From: Rosa chinensis
Taxonomy: Eukaryota; Streptophyta; Magnoliopsida; Rosales; Rosaceae
Assembly (NCBI RefSeq): GCF_002994745.2
Contig: NC_037088.1
Location: forward strand, 253,001 to 317,000
Reading direction: 5' to 3'
DNA: 64,000 bases
The notes under the pieces are model-generated. The model had not been told where the DNA came from. It did no database searches and saw only the letters and a program-made list of their open reading frames with translations. This document shows positions 24,139 to 33,909 of this stretch, piece by piece; position 1 is the stretch's first letter; the number at the start of each line of letters is the position of its first letter. Position numbers and translations under genes: made by a program.

Positions 24139-25982
24139 TTACATAATTTCTTGGAACTGAGTTTCTAATTCTTTTTCTTTTTTCTCAGAGAAATATTCTT
24201 CATACTCTTGTTCGACCAATTGGTTGACAAGGCCGTTCTTGGTTTTTCTTCTTGCTTCAGCTATGAAGCATTCTTTGTGATAAGTCTTTTTAGACTTTTC
24301 ACAGAACATAGGAAGTCCATTCTTTTCGTGACATAAGCAGTAGTCACAAACGAATGTACCAGGGTTCACCTGATAAGAAGACGTTATTGCTTCCATCTTA
24401 CTTTCTTCCCAGTTTTTGACGTGTAGAACGTTCATCTGTCTAGATTCCAAGTACTTTACTTCAGAATCTATTTCAAAATCAGATGATTCTTCTTCTTCAG
24501 ACCAGGTAGAGTATACTGACCTGTCATCATCTTCATCATCAGAATAGGCTATTTCGTAGCCCTTCATGTTTGCTATTTCTACTATAGGCTCATATTCTTC
24601 AAATAGAGCTTTAGTAGATCTTTTACCCTTTTCTGGGCATTCATTGGCATAGTGCCCTTCAGCTTTACATAACCAGCATCTGCAAGCTTTTTTGCCTAGT
24701 TGAGTATTCTGAGGATTGGCTCGGTGATTCTTCTTTTTCTTGAAGAATTTCTTTTTAGGATCTTCATCCTGTTGTTTCTTGTAGTTGGAACTTTTCTTAA
24801 ATTTCCAATCGCTTTTCTTATTACTCCTTTTGAATTTTTTCGAGTAATATTTTTCTTTTCTTTTTCTGTGGAACTTGGATTCATGGCATCCCCAGTTGGT
24901 TGGCATATCCAATATTTCATAACAGAAATTTTCAACTCCTTTGAGTTGTTTCTTAGCCATCTTTGCTCTAAGATGGGCTTTGCATTGTTCTTTCAGTAAT
25001 TGCCTAATTCTATCGGCAATTCCTCCAAATGAAAATTTTTCAATTGGTTTCTCAGCTATGCTTTCTCTCACAGCTGTTCTTCATGGTTCAGGGAGTTTCC
25101 TGTGCAACAGGTTGACTAGATCAGTATTTTCTAGTTCACCAATTGTACAGTAATATTCTTGAAATTCATTCATGTATTCTTCAAAATATCTCATGTCACA
25201 AATTTTGAGAGCATAGATATTTGATTTGGCCGTTTATTTAGCCTTCTCACTCAGATTTGAGAGATCTCCACAGAACTGATCATACAGGGGTACTGCAAAA
25301 TTGTAAGGAGATTTTGAATTTTTTATTTCTTCAAGCCAGTCTTTCCCTCTAACAGTTTCTTTGAAAGAGAAATAATATTTCTTTGCTACTCCAGTGAGAG
25401 TAGTTTCATAGTACACTTGAAGATCTGGTGCTTCAAATTTTCCAAGGGTTAGAGCAGAAGCCATCATCAGGCTATCAACCCATTGGTCAAGAGTTTTTCT
25501 CTTGTCTAGAGCTTTGTCTAGATTTAAGCAGATACAATGAGTGGAAATTGGCATTCTGGGTATATTGTCCTCTGGGACAAATCTTTGAGAATTTCTTTCT
25601 CCATTTTTGCCCGTAGGGGCCTTCTGTAAAAGGAGCTTTACTTTTCCCTTTTCTCTTGTGATGAAAGTTTTGGAGCTATCTCCTTCTTCCATTTCAACAT
25701 CTTGATAGCGAAGGAGGTTTCTTTCCTTTCCTGGTTTGAAATTTTTCATTTCTTCGATTAGTTTTTCTAATCGTTCAGGATTTTCGTAGGTTTCTGCTTC
25801 ATCATAGAGATCATAGAGCTTTTGTGCTCTAAGCATATTTACTGGTCTGTTCAGATCAGCTTCTAATTCTTTTTCAGTGATGGTCTCTGATGGTTCTTCA
25901 GAGTATTTGGTACCACTAACACTAGCTTCTCTAGTACTGTAGCTTCTTCTGAGAAGATTGTTGTTTGTACATGCATAGCATC
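24139..25982 (-). pseudogene. Endogenous pararetrovirus coat protein, two premature stops
   Basis: Two long open stretches (25982-25234 and 25071-24139) lie in the same frame, separated by two stop codons near 25234 (TAA) and 25084 (TGA). The first half is charged and helical with a capsid-like core. The second half has a very basic Lys-rich block, a CCHC zinc knuckle (CWLCKAEGHYANEC), an acidic stretch and a second Cys/His cluster (CDYC...C...H..C). This layout is that of Caulimoviridae coat proteins. The upstream end is cut by the solo LTR at 25983. A 5' part is duplicated at 29791-30334. Confidence 0.8.
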
Positions 25983-26485
25983 TGCCGGCCATAATCAGCA
26001 TTCAAGACTTGACCATGTCACACTGTCGGAATGACTTATATAGTGTAACCCCCGGAAACACAGCATGACAACCTCCACCGACAAGTCAACTCCAGGCCGG
26101 AACACTCCTCGACGCTCCGACACGCGCCACCCAAAGTTGGCTCTGCAGAAAGAACCAAAACTCAGCAAACTGAGGTATGTAAGTCCCACATCGAAAACAA
26201 GAGTGAGGTAACTCACTCTTTCACCTATAAAGGGTCCACTTCTCTCCCTTCATAAAAGGTACATTTCCAACATCTATTCACCGTTACATTTGTCAATACA
26301 AGTCCATTGCTTAACTTTAGCATCGGAGGAGCGAAGACCGCCAACCGCGGTCTCCCCTCTTGACGTCATTGTATTTCTCTTGACATATTAGTGAGAGTTT
26401 CAGATACATACACATATCGAAAGATTGGACTCCTGTCCACGTTATCGGAAGCCGACTCCCTACGGCGGTATTCTGAGCATTAACA
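25983..26485 (+). mobile_element. Solo LTR in the viral sequence (copy A)
   Basis: 503 bp, TGCCGGCC...ATTAACA, homologous to the gypsy LTR at 4326-4806 but in the opposite orientation. It separates movement-protein from coat-protein sequence, so open frames crossing its borders (for example the C-terminal end of 27438-26317) are part LTR. No 5-bp target duplication is visible (GCATC on the left, TTGTT on the right). Confidence 0.8.
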
Positions 26486-28373
26486 TTGTTTATCCTGACA
26501 TTCTCAGGACAGACGTCACTTTTTCTGTGATCGTCGAATTTTAGACTGATATTTCCAGTCTTTCTGCTTTCATAAATTGCCGCTTTGGCATTTTCTGCTG
26601 GTTTTTTCGGACCAGACAATTTCCATTCAATAGGAAAAGTTACTTCATTCCAAGTAACCTTGTGAATCTGTTGTGAATGGTTCTTCTGGCTGGTGAGGAA
26701 ACCAGTAGTAAGACCTGGGATATTTGATATCCTTGTCTTTGGTTCTACCGTGGTACTCATCAGTTTATAGTATATTCTATATACTATTGTCAGTTCTTGC
26801 ATATCTTTTTTCATGGATATGTCATCTGTCTTAACTCTCAGTCTTAGACAGTGAGCTACATCTTTCAAGCTGGTTGAGAAATTTGGGAAGCAATTGAAAT
26901 AAGCCACTTGATTACATAAAGATGCCTCAAGGGTTCCCAACAGACTAGCTTGAAAATCTGTTAGTCTATTGTCTTGGAGAATACATAGAACTGAACAGTT
27001 TATGCCTTCTCGGGCAAGAAGTTTTATACCTACTTGGACTGCTCCAATATGCATAAATTGATAATTTTTTGTTCTTGCTTGGGCAACTTCTGCAGGAGTG
27101 ATCATCAGTAGATCGGTTTCTCCTGTTGTTGAAGGGGTTGTAAATTCCAATAATTTGAAGTGATGGCTATCCACCAGATCAAAAGTTCCCCTTTTGTAGA
27201 TTTGTTTGAAATCTAACTTTGGAATTGAGGAGTTTTTTACCTCCTGTTCAATTTCGTTGAATTCGAATTCTTCAACATTGAGGAGTTGTACTCCTTTCTT
27301 TTTTCCAAAGATGTTCATCATTTTGACATCTCTTGTATCTTTCGGATTTTCATACCGAATACTAGTTTGACTAGTAGATGGTTCCAGAAAAATCATGTTA
27401 GGAACAAGATTCTTATCTGGTTTTTCTAGGGTTGCCACTTGGTTTGGTAATTACCAAACCGACTGAATACCAACCGATGTTTTAGGTTTGGTAAACCGAC
27501 TTTTTGATAACCGAGACTGATAAAACCGAAATCGAAAATTACTGAAAAAGTTGGTTTGGTTTTGGTAAATACCGAATCTATCGATTATTTAAATATTAGA
27601 TTTATATAATATAATTTTCAATACACATACATGTATATTAAGAAATAAACATAAAAACTTTTATAATAGTATGAACATTACTACATTAATAGTAAATGTA
27701 TTTTAAGTAACCTAGTCAAAGATAGTTAAATAACCTAGTTTTATTGAAAATTGCTAGAACTTGATGTCATATATACAAAAGAAAGCTATAATTAGTAGAT
27801 GAATACAACGTTTATGACTATAAAATTCAAAAACCTAGTTTTGTTCATTCTAATTTATATTATAAAGAATTAGTTATTCTAAAGTTGGTAATACCGAAAA
27901 CCGAAATATCGAATTTGGTAGATATAATTAAAAACCGAAAATTTTGGTTGGTAATTGGTAGCTCAGTTTTGAAACCGAAAGCTTTGGTTTTGAAGTTGGT
28001 AATACCTATAACCGATTCGAACCGACCGAGTGACAACCCTAGGTTTTTCTAATGGTTTAAATCCATTAGCTTTCTTTGATTTTACTGTAGGCACTTTCTT
28101 GTCATTCAGTATATTTTTCATAGAATCTAGCGTTTTTTGTTGTTCATTGATTTTTCTACTAACACTTGTTAGCTTTTCTTCTTCCGTTTTTGGAAGTTCC
28201 TTGATATAATCTAATTTGTTTTCCAATTTTTCTAATTGGTGGATTATAGCAGGTAATGTTTCTAGATGATCTTGACATCTAGATAATTCCTTCAGTAGGA
28301 TCTGATGTTTCTCATAAGAGGATTTCAGTAGAGAATTCAACTTCTCTAATATTAAATCAGACATTATCCCCAT
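26486..28373 (-). pseudogene. Endogenous pararetrovirus movement-protein ORF, split by a MITE (copy A)
   Basis: The N-terminal part (28373-28042) is a predicted coiled coil (ILEKLNSLLKSS..., Lys/Glu/Leu-rich). After the inserted hAT MITE, the frame resumes at 27426 with a Caulimoviridae 30K-type movement protein. Visible features are the start block with D/S-H-H-F, a central Cys-rich core and a C-terminal tail that ends in the solo LTR at 26485. The two halves are in the same frame if the MITE and one target-site copy are discounted, so a single ORF of about 470 codons was interrupted. Movement proteins widen plasmodesmata; this copy is broken by two insertions. Confidence 0.75.
27427..28041. 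mobile_element. hAT-type MITE, 615 bp, with 8-bp target duplication (copy A)
   Basis: Terminal inverted repeats TAGGGTTGCCACT and its complement AGTGACAACCCTA (as AGTGACAACCCTA at the right end, one mismatch) bound an AT-rich non-coding interior with GGTTTGGT/ACCGAAAACC motifs near both ends. GGTTTTTC is duplicated at 27419-27426 and 28042-28049. An 8-bp duplication plus TAGGG ends indicate the hAT superfamily. Confidence 0.9.
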
Positions 28374-28404
28374 TAGGGGATTCCCCTTTTGAGCTATTTT
28401 ACAA

Positions 28405-28416
28405 GCTCTGATACCA
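28405..28416 (-). other. Pararetroviral primer-binding site (copy A)
   Basis: Reads TGGTATCAGAGC on the minus strand, complementary to the 3' end of initiator tRNA-Met, the minus-strand DNA primer of Caulimoviridae. It lies 32 bases upstream of the movement-protein ORF start and 14 bases after the stop of the preceding ORF. Confidence 0.85.
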
Positions 28417-28429
28417 GTGATTTGCGGAT

Positions 28430-28587
28430 CTAACCAATGCTCAAATAATCAAGAGGTTTTTGTTCCTCTGTAAGCATATACAAGAGATTTTCAATATCTT
28501 GCTCAACTTTATAAATTCTTGTTTGGGTATGGAATATGATATCCCAATAGCCAGGAGTTTCTCTTTTAAGACTATTTCTAAAGTCTT
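28430..28587 (-). pseudogene. 3' part of a viral ORF upstream of the primer site (copy A)
   Basis: Stop codon at 28432-28430. The preceding codons encode a charged, helical C-terminus. It is cut at 28587/28588 by the CACTA terminus. The matching 5' part lies beyond the CACTA element at 39558-39357. Function unknown. Confidence 0.6.
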
Positions 28588-29742
28588 CACTACTACAAAA
28601 AGGCCATCAGACGACGGTGGATTCTGTTGTGTGATGACCAAGCTCACCGTGGTCTAAGCGAGTGTTGTGTGATTGAAAAATCACACAACGGTAATTCCAC
28701 CGTTGTCTGACATTAGTTTGCTCAACAGAAAAGTTATTTTTCTGTTGTGTGAATTCTGCGCAGCAGGTGCCTGCCATGGCATGCGCAGGGATGCCTCGGT
28801 CATTCAGACAACAGAAAAAGAAATTTTGCCGTTGTGTGAGATTCAAAACACACAACGGGTATAACTTATTCTTTGTTGTGTGAGATTCATAACACACAAC
28901 GGGTATAACTTATTCTTTGTTGTGTGAGATTCATAAGACACAACGGGTATAACTTATTCTTTGTTGTCTGAGACTAATAACAGACAACAGATGTAACTCA
29001 TTCTTTGTTGTCTGAGGTAAGTAACACACAACCGAAGTGAAATTATCTCCCTTGTCTGTTGATTACTCAGACAACAGAGATGATTTTATTTCCGTTGTGT
29101 GTTATGAATCTCACACAACAGATGATTTTATTTCCGTTGTGTGTTATGAATCTCACACAACAGAAGTTTATTTTCTTTTGTTGTTGGTTGTTAGTTCACA
29201 CAACAATTTCTTTTTATCATCCATTGTGTGATCAACATTAGGTTTGTTGTCTGAGCTTGGTTCTCACAACATTGGTTCTCACTGCCTAGCTTATAGTTAT
29301 GCGAGAATCAAACTGCTAGGAAAATGGTATATATAAGTGGATACACAATCACAACTAATGATATTCTCATTGATACAATAATGATGTACAATCACTCTGA
29401 CACTGCAATGCCTCAACTGCTCTTTCTTTTTCTTTTTTGGTTACATACACAGAAAGATAAAGGAAATAGGGGATAGATAAATACGGGGTGGGGACTGATT
29501 ACTGGCTCACTCAAAAACATGGAGACTGACATATATGAACAAATTGATACAGGTTCCTTACATATTATGTTCTATCTTGAGAAGAGTATTGAGTGATGTA
29601 CTATTGAATCTCTGAGCAAAGCCTCTGATCACAAGCATAATAACATCTCTAAGGTGCCTGGACTGCACCATCAGGTCTACTTCACTCTCACTGTCGACTA
29701 CAATTCTCAGACGATGCTGGTCATTTTGGAACAGCTTCACCT
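28588..29742. mobile_element. Left end of the CACTA element, truncated by the duplication (copy A)
   Basis: Begins CACTACTACAAAAAG. About 28600-29290 is filled with subterminal repeats of the type TTGTTGTGTGA...TCACACAAC, including several ~44-bp units around 28868-29035. The copy ends inside the AIR9-derived last exon. The full element is at 32940-39356. Confidence 0.85.
29558..29740 (-). pseudogene. Duplicated last exon of the AIR9 fragment (copy A)
   Basis: Repeats the terminal exon at 34092-33910 up to the duplication border. It is joined to filler instead of an intron acceptor, so it has no upstream exons and no splice site. The frame is open, ending in the same stop at 29558. Confidence 0.8.
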
Positions 29743-29790
29743 CAGGCCAATTTCCACTCATTGCGAGTCGCGAACACCTGAGGCTGCCAA
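29743..29790. other. 48-bp filler DNA at the tandem-duplication junction
   Basis: Found in neither parent end. Bases 29747-29763 are an inverted 17-nt copy of viral coat-protein DNA (25535-25551, also 29887-29903). A CACCT...AGG...CCAATTTCCA pattern occurs twice across the junction. This is typical of templated filler from end-joining repair. Confidence 0.85.
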
Positions 29791-30334
29791 TTTCCAAGGG
29801 TTAGAGCAGAAGCCATCATCAGGCTATCAACCCATTGGTCAAGAGTTTTTCTCTTGTCTAGAGCTTTGTCTAGATTTAAGCAGATACAATGAGTGGAAAT
29901 TGGCATTCTGGGTATATTGTCCTCTGGGACAAATCTTTGAGAATTTCTTTCTCCATTTTTGCCCGTAGGGGCCTTCTGTAAAAGGAGCTTTACTTTTCCC
30001 TTTTCTCTTGTGATGAAAGTTTTGGAGCTATCTCCTTCTTCCATTTCAACATCTTGATAGCGAAGGAGGTTTCTTTCCTTTCCTGGTTTGAAATTTTTCA
30101 TTTCTTCGATTAGTTTTTCTAATCGTTCAGGATTTTCGTAGGTTTCTGCTTCATCATAGAGATCATAGAGCTTTTGTGCTCTAAGCATATTTACTGGTCT
30201 GTTCAGATCAGCTTCTAATTCTTTTTCAGTGATGGTCTCTGATGGTTCTTCAGAGTATTTGGTACCACTAACACTAGCTTCTCTAGTACTGTAGCTTCTT
30301 CTGAGAAGATTGTTGTTTGTACATGCATAGCATC
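29791..30334 (-). pseudogene. Coat-protein N-terminal fragment (copy B)
   Basis: Duplicate of the first ~180 codons of the viral coat protein. It ends in filler at 29790 and lacks the zinc knuckle. Confidence 0.8.
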
Positions 30335-30837
30335 TGCCGGCCATAATCAGCATTCAAGACTTGACCATGTCACACTGTCGGAATGACTTATATAGTGTAA
30401 CCCCCGGAAACACAGCATGACAACCTCCACCGACAAGTCAACTCCAGGCCGGAACACTCCTCGACGCTCCGACACGCGCCACCCAAAGTTGGCTCTGCAG
30501 AAAGAACCAAAACTCAGCAAACTGAGGTATGTAAGTCCCACATCGAAAACAAGAGTGAGGTAACTCACTCTTTCACCTATAAAGGGTCCACTTCTCTCCC
30601 TTCATAAAAGGTACATTTCCAACATCTATTCACCGTTACATTTGTCAATACAAGTCCATTGCTTAACTTTAGCATCGGAGGAGCGAAGACCGCCAACCGC
30701 GGTCTCCCCTCTTGACGTCATTGTATTTCTCTTGACATATTAGTGAGAGTTTCAGATACATACACATATCGAAAGATTGGACTCCTGTCCACGTTATCGG
30801 AAGCCGACTCCCTACGGCGGTATTCTGAGCATTAACA
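30335..30837 (+). mobile_element. Solo LTR in the viral sequence (copy B)
   Basis: Duplicate of 25983-26485, no differences noticed. Confidence 0.8.
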
Positions 30838-32725
30838 TTGTTTATCCTGACATTCTCAGGACAGACGTCACTTTTTCTGTGATCGTCGAATTTTAGACTG
30901 ATATTTCCAGTCTTTCTGCTTTCATAAATTGCCGCTTTGGCATTTTCTGCTGGTTTTTTCGGACCAGACAATTTCCATTCAATAGGAAAAGTTACTTCAT
31001 TCCAAGTAACCTTGTGAATCTGTTGTGAATGGTTCTTCTGGCTGGTGAGGAAACCAGTAGTAAGACCTGGGATATTTGATATCCTTGTCTTTGGTTCTAC
31101 CGTGGTACTCATCAGTTTATAGTATATTCTATATACTATTGTCAGTTCTTGCATATCTTTTTTCATGGATATGTCATCTGTCTTAACTCTCAGTCTTAGA
31201 CAGTGAGCTACATCTTTCAAGCTGGTTGAGAAATTTGGGAAGCAATTGAAATAAGCCACTTGATTACATAAAGATGCCTCAAGGGTTCCCAACAGACTAG
31301 CTTGAAAATCTGTTAGTCTATTGTCTTGGAGAATACATAGAACTGAACAGTTTATGCCTTCTCGGGCAAGAAGTTTTATACCTACTTGGACTGCTCCAAT
31401 ATGCATAAATTGATAATTTTTTGTTCTTGCTTGGGCAACTTCTGCAGGAGTGATCATCAGTAGATCGGTTTCTCCTGTTGTTGAAGGGGTTGTAAATTCC
31501 AATAATTTGAAGTGATGGCTATCCACCAGATCAAAAGTTCCCCTTTTGTAGATTTGTTTGAAATCTAACTTTGGAATTGAGGAGTTTTTTACCTCCTGTT
31601 CAATTTCGTTGAATTCGAATTCTTCAACATTGAGGAGTTGTACTCCTTTCTTTTTTCCAAAGATGTTCATCATTTTGACATCTCTTGTATCTTTCGGATT
31701 TTCATACCGAATACTAGTTTGACTAGTAGATGGTTCCAGAAAAATCATGTTAGGAACAAGATTCTTATCTGGTTTTTCTAGGGTTGCCACTTGGTTTGGT
31801 AATTACCAAACCGACTGAATACCAACCGATGTTTTAGGTTTGGTAAACCGACTTTTTGATAACCGAGACTGATAAAACCGAAATCGAAAATTACTGAAAA
31901 AGTTGGTTTGGTTTTGGTAAATACCGAATCTATCGATTATTTAAATATTAGATTTATATAATATAATTTTCAATACACATACATGTATATTAAGAAATAA
32001 ACATAAAAACTTTTATAATAGTATGAACATTACTACATTAATAGTAAATGTATTTTAAGTAACCTAGTCAAAGATAGTTAAATAACCTAGTTTTATTGAA
32101 AATTGCTAGAACTTGATGTCATATATACAAAAGAAAGCTATAATTAGTAGATGAATACAACGTTTATGACTATAAAATTCAAAAACCTAGTTTTGTTCAT
32201 TCTAATTTATATTATAAAGAATTAGTTATTCTAAAGTTGGTAATACCGAAAACCGAAATATCGAATTTGGTAGATATAATTAAAAACCGAAAATTTTGGT
32301 TGGTAATTGGTAGCTCAGTTTTGAAACCGAAAGCTTTGGTTTTGAAGTTGGTAATACCTATAACCGATTCGAACCGACCGAGTGACAACCCTAGGTTTTT
32401 CTAATGGTTTAAATCCATTAGCTTTCTTTGATTTTACTGTAGGCACTTTCTTGTCATTCAGTATATTTTTCATAGAATCTAGCGTTTTTTGTTGTTCATT
32501 GATTTTTCTACTAACACTTGTTAGCTTTTCTTCTTCCGTTTTTGGAAGTTCCTTGATATAATCTAATTTGTTTTCCAATTTTTCTAATTGGTGGATTATA
32601 GCAGGTAATGTTTCTAGATGATCTTGACATCTAGATAATTCCTTCAGTAGGATCTGATGTTTCTCATAAGAGGATTTCAGTAGAGAATTCAACTTCTCTA
32701 ATATTAAATCAGACATTATCCCCAT
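30838..32725 (-). pseudogene. Movement-protein ORF, split by a MITE (copy B)
   Basis: Duplicate of 28373-26486, with the same MITE (31779-32393) and the same C-terminal LTR truncation. Confidence 0.75.
31779..32393. mobile_element. hAT-type MITE (copy B)
   Basis: Duplicate of 27427-28041, including the flanking GGTTTTTC repeats. Confidence 0.9.
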
Positions 32726-32756
32726 TAGGGGATTCCCCTTTTGAGCTATTTTACAA

Positions 32757-32768
32757 GCTCTGATACCA
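32757..32768 (-). other. Pararetroviral primer-binding site (copy B)
   Basis: Duplicate of 28405-28416, TGGTATCAGAGC on the minus strand. Confidence 0.85.
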
Positions 32769-32781
32769 GTGATTTGCGGAT

Positions 32782-32939
32782 CTAACCAATGCTCAAATAA
32801 TCAAGAGGTTTTTGTTCCTCTGTAAGCATATACAAGAGATTTTCAATATCTTGCTCAACTTTATAAATTCTTGTTTGGGTATGGAATATGATATCCCAAT
32901 AGCCAGGAGTTTCTCTTTTAAGACTATTTCTAAAGTCTT
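32782..32939 (-). pseudogene. 3' part of the viral ORF upstream of the primer site (copy B)
   Basis: Duplicate of 28587-28430. Here the CACTA element that interrupts the ORF is complete, and the ORF's 5' part follows at 39558-39357 in the same frame. Confidence 0.6.
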
Positions 32940-33909
32940 CACTACTACAAAAAGGCCATCAGACGACGGTGGATTCTGTTGTGTGATGACCAAGCTCACC
33001 GTGGTCTAAGCGAGTGTTGTGTGATTGAAAAATCACACAACGGTAATTCCACCGTTGTCTGACATTAGTTTGCTCAACAGAAAAGTTATTTTTCTGTTGT
33101 GTGAATTCTGCGCAGCAGGTGCCTGCCATGGCATGCGCAGGGATGCCTCGGTCATTCAGACAACAGAAAAAGAAATTTTGCCGTTGTGTGAGATTCAAAA
33201 CACACAACGGGTATAACTTATTCTTTGTTGTGTGAGATTCATAACACACAACGGGTATAACTTATTCTTTGTTGTGTGAGATTCATAAGACACAACGGGT
33301 ATAACTTATTCTTTGTTGTCTGAGACTAATAACAGACAACAGATGTAACTCATTCTTTGTTGTCTGAGGTAAGTAACACACAACCGAAGTGAAATTATCT
33401 CCCTTGTCTGTTGATTACTCAGACAACAGAGATGATTTTATTTCCGTTGTGTGTTATGAATCTCACACAACAGATGATTTTATTTCCGTTGTGTGTTATG
33501 AATCTCACACAACAGAAGTTTATTTTCTTTTGTTGTTGGTTGTTAGTTCACACAACAATTTCTTTTTATCATCCATTGTGTGATCAACATTAGGTTTGTT
33601 GTCTGAGCTTGGTTCTCACAACATTGGTTCTCACTGCCTAGCTTATAGTTATGCGAGAATCAAACTGCTAGGAAAATGGTATATATAAGTGGATACACAA
33701 TCACAACTAATGATATTCTCATTGATACAATAATGATGTACAATCACTCTGACACTGCAATGCCTCAACTGCTCTTTCTTTTTCTTTTTTGGTTACATAC
33801 ACAGAAAGATAAAGGAAATAGGGGATAGATAAATACGGGGTGGGGACTGATTACTGGCTCACTCAAAAACATGGAGACTGACATATATGAACAAATTGAT
33901 ACAGGTTCC

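Larger units (their letters stand above)
25439..29742. repeat. Tandem duplication, copy A (4304 bp)
   Basis: Offset by exactly 4352 bases from 29791-34094. Every reading frame in it is identical in the second copy, and the only mismatch I saw is near the right border (29737 T versus 34089 C). It contains the coat-protein start, solo LTR, movement-protein halves, hAT MITE, primer site and the left 1155 bases of the CACTA element. Its right end stops inside the last AIR9 exon. Confidence 0.95.

Noticed and set aside
26317..27438. A complete 373-aa viral movement protein
   Set aside because: The last ~55 codons are solo-LTR sequence and the first few are MITE sequence; it is a truncated middle piece.
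28600..29290. CRISPR-like array of direct repeats
   Set aside because: The repeats are the inverted and direct TTGTGTGA subterminal motifs of a CACTA transposon, with irregular spacing, in plant DNA.
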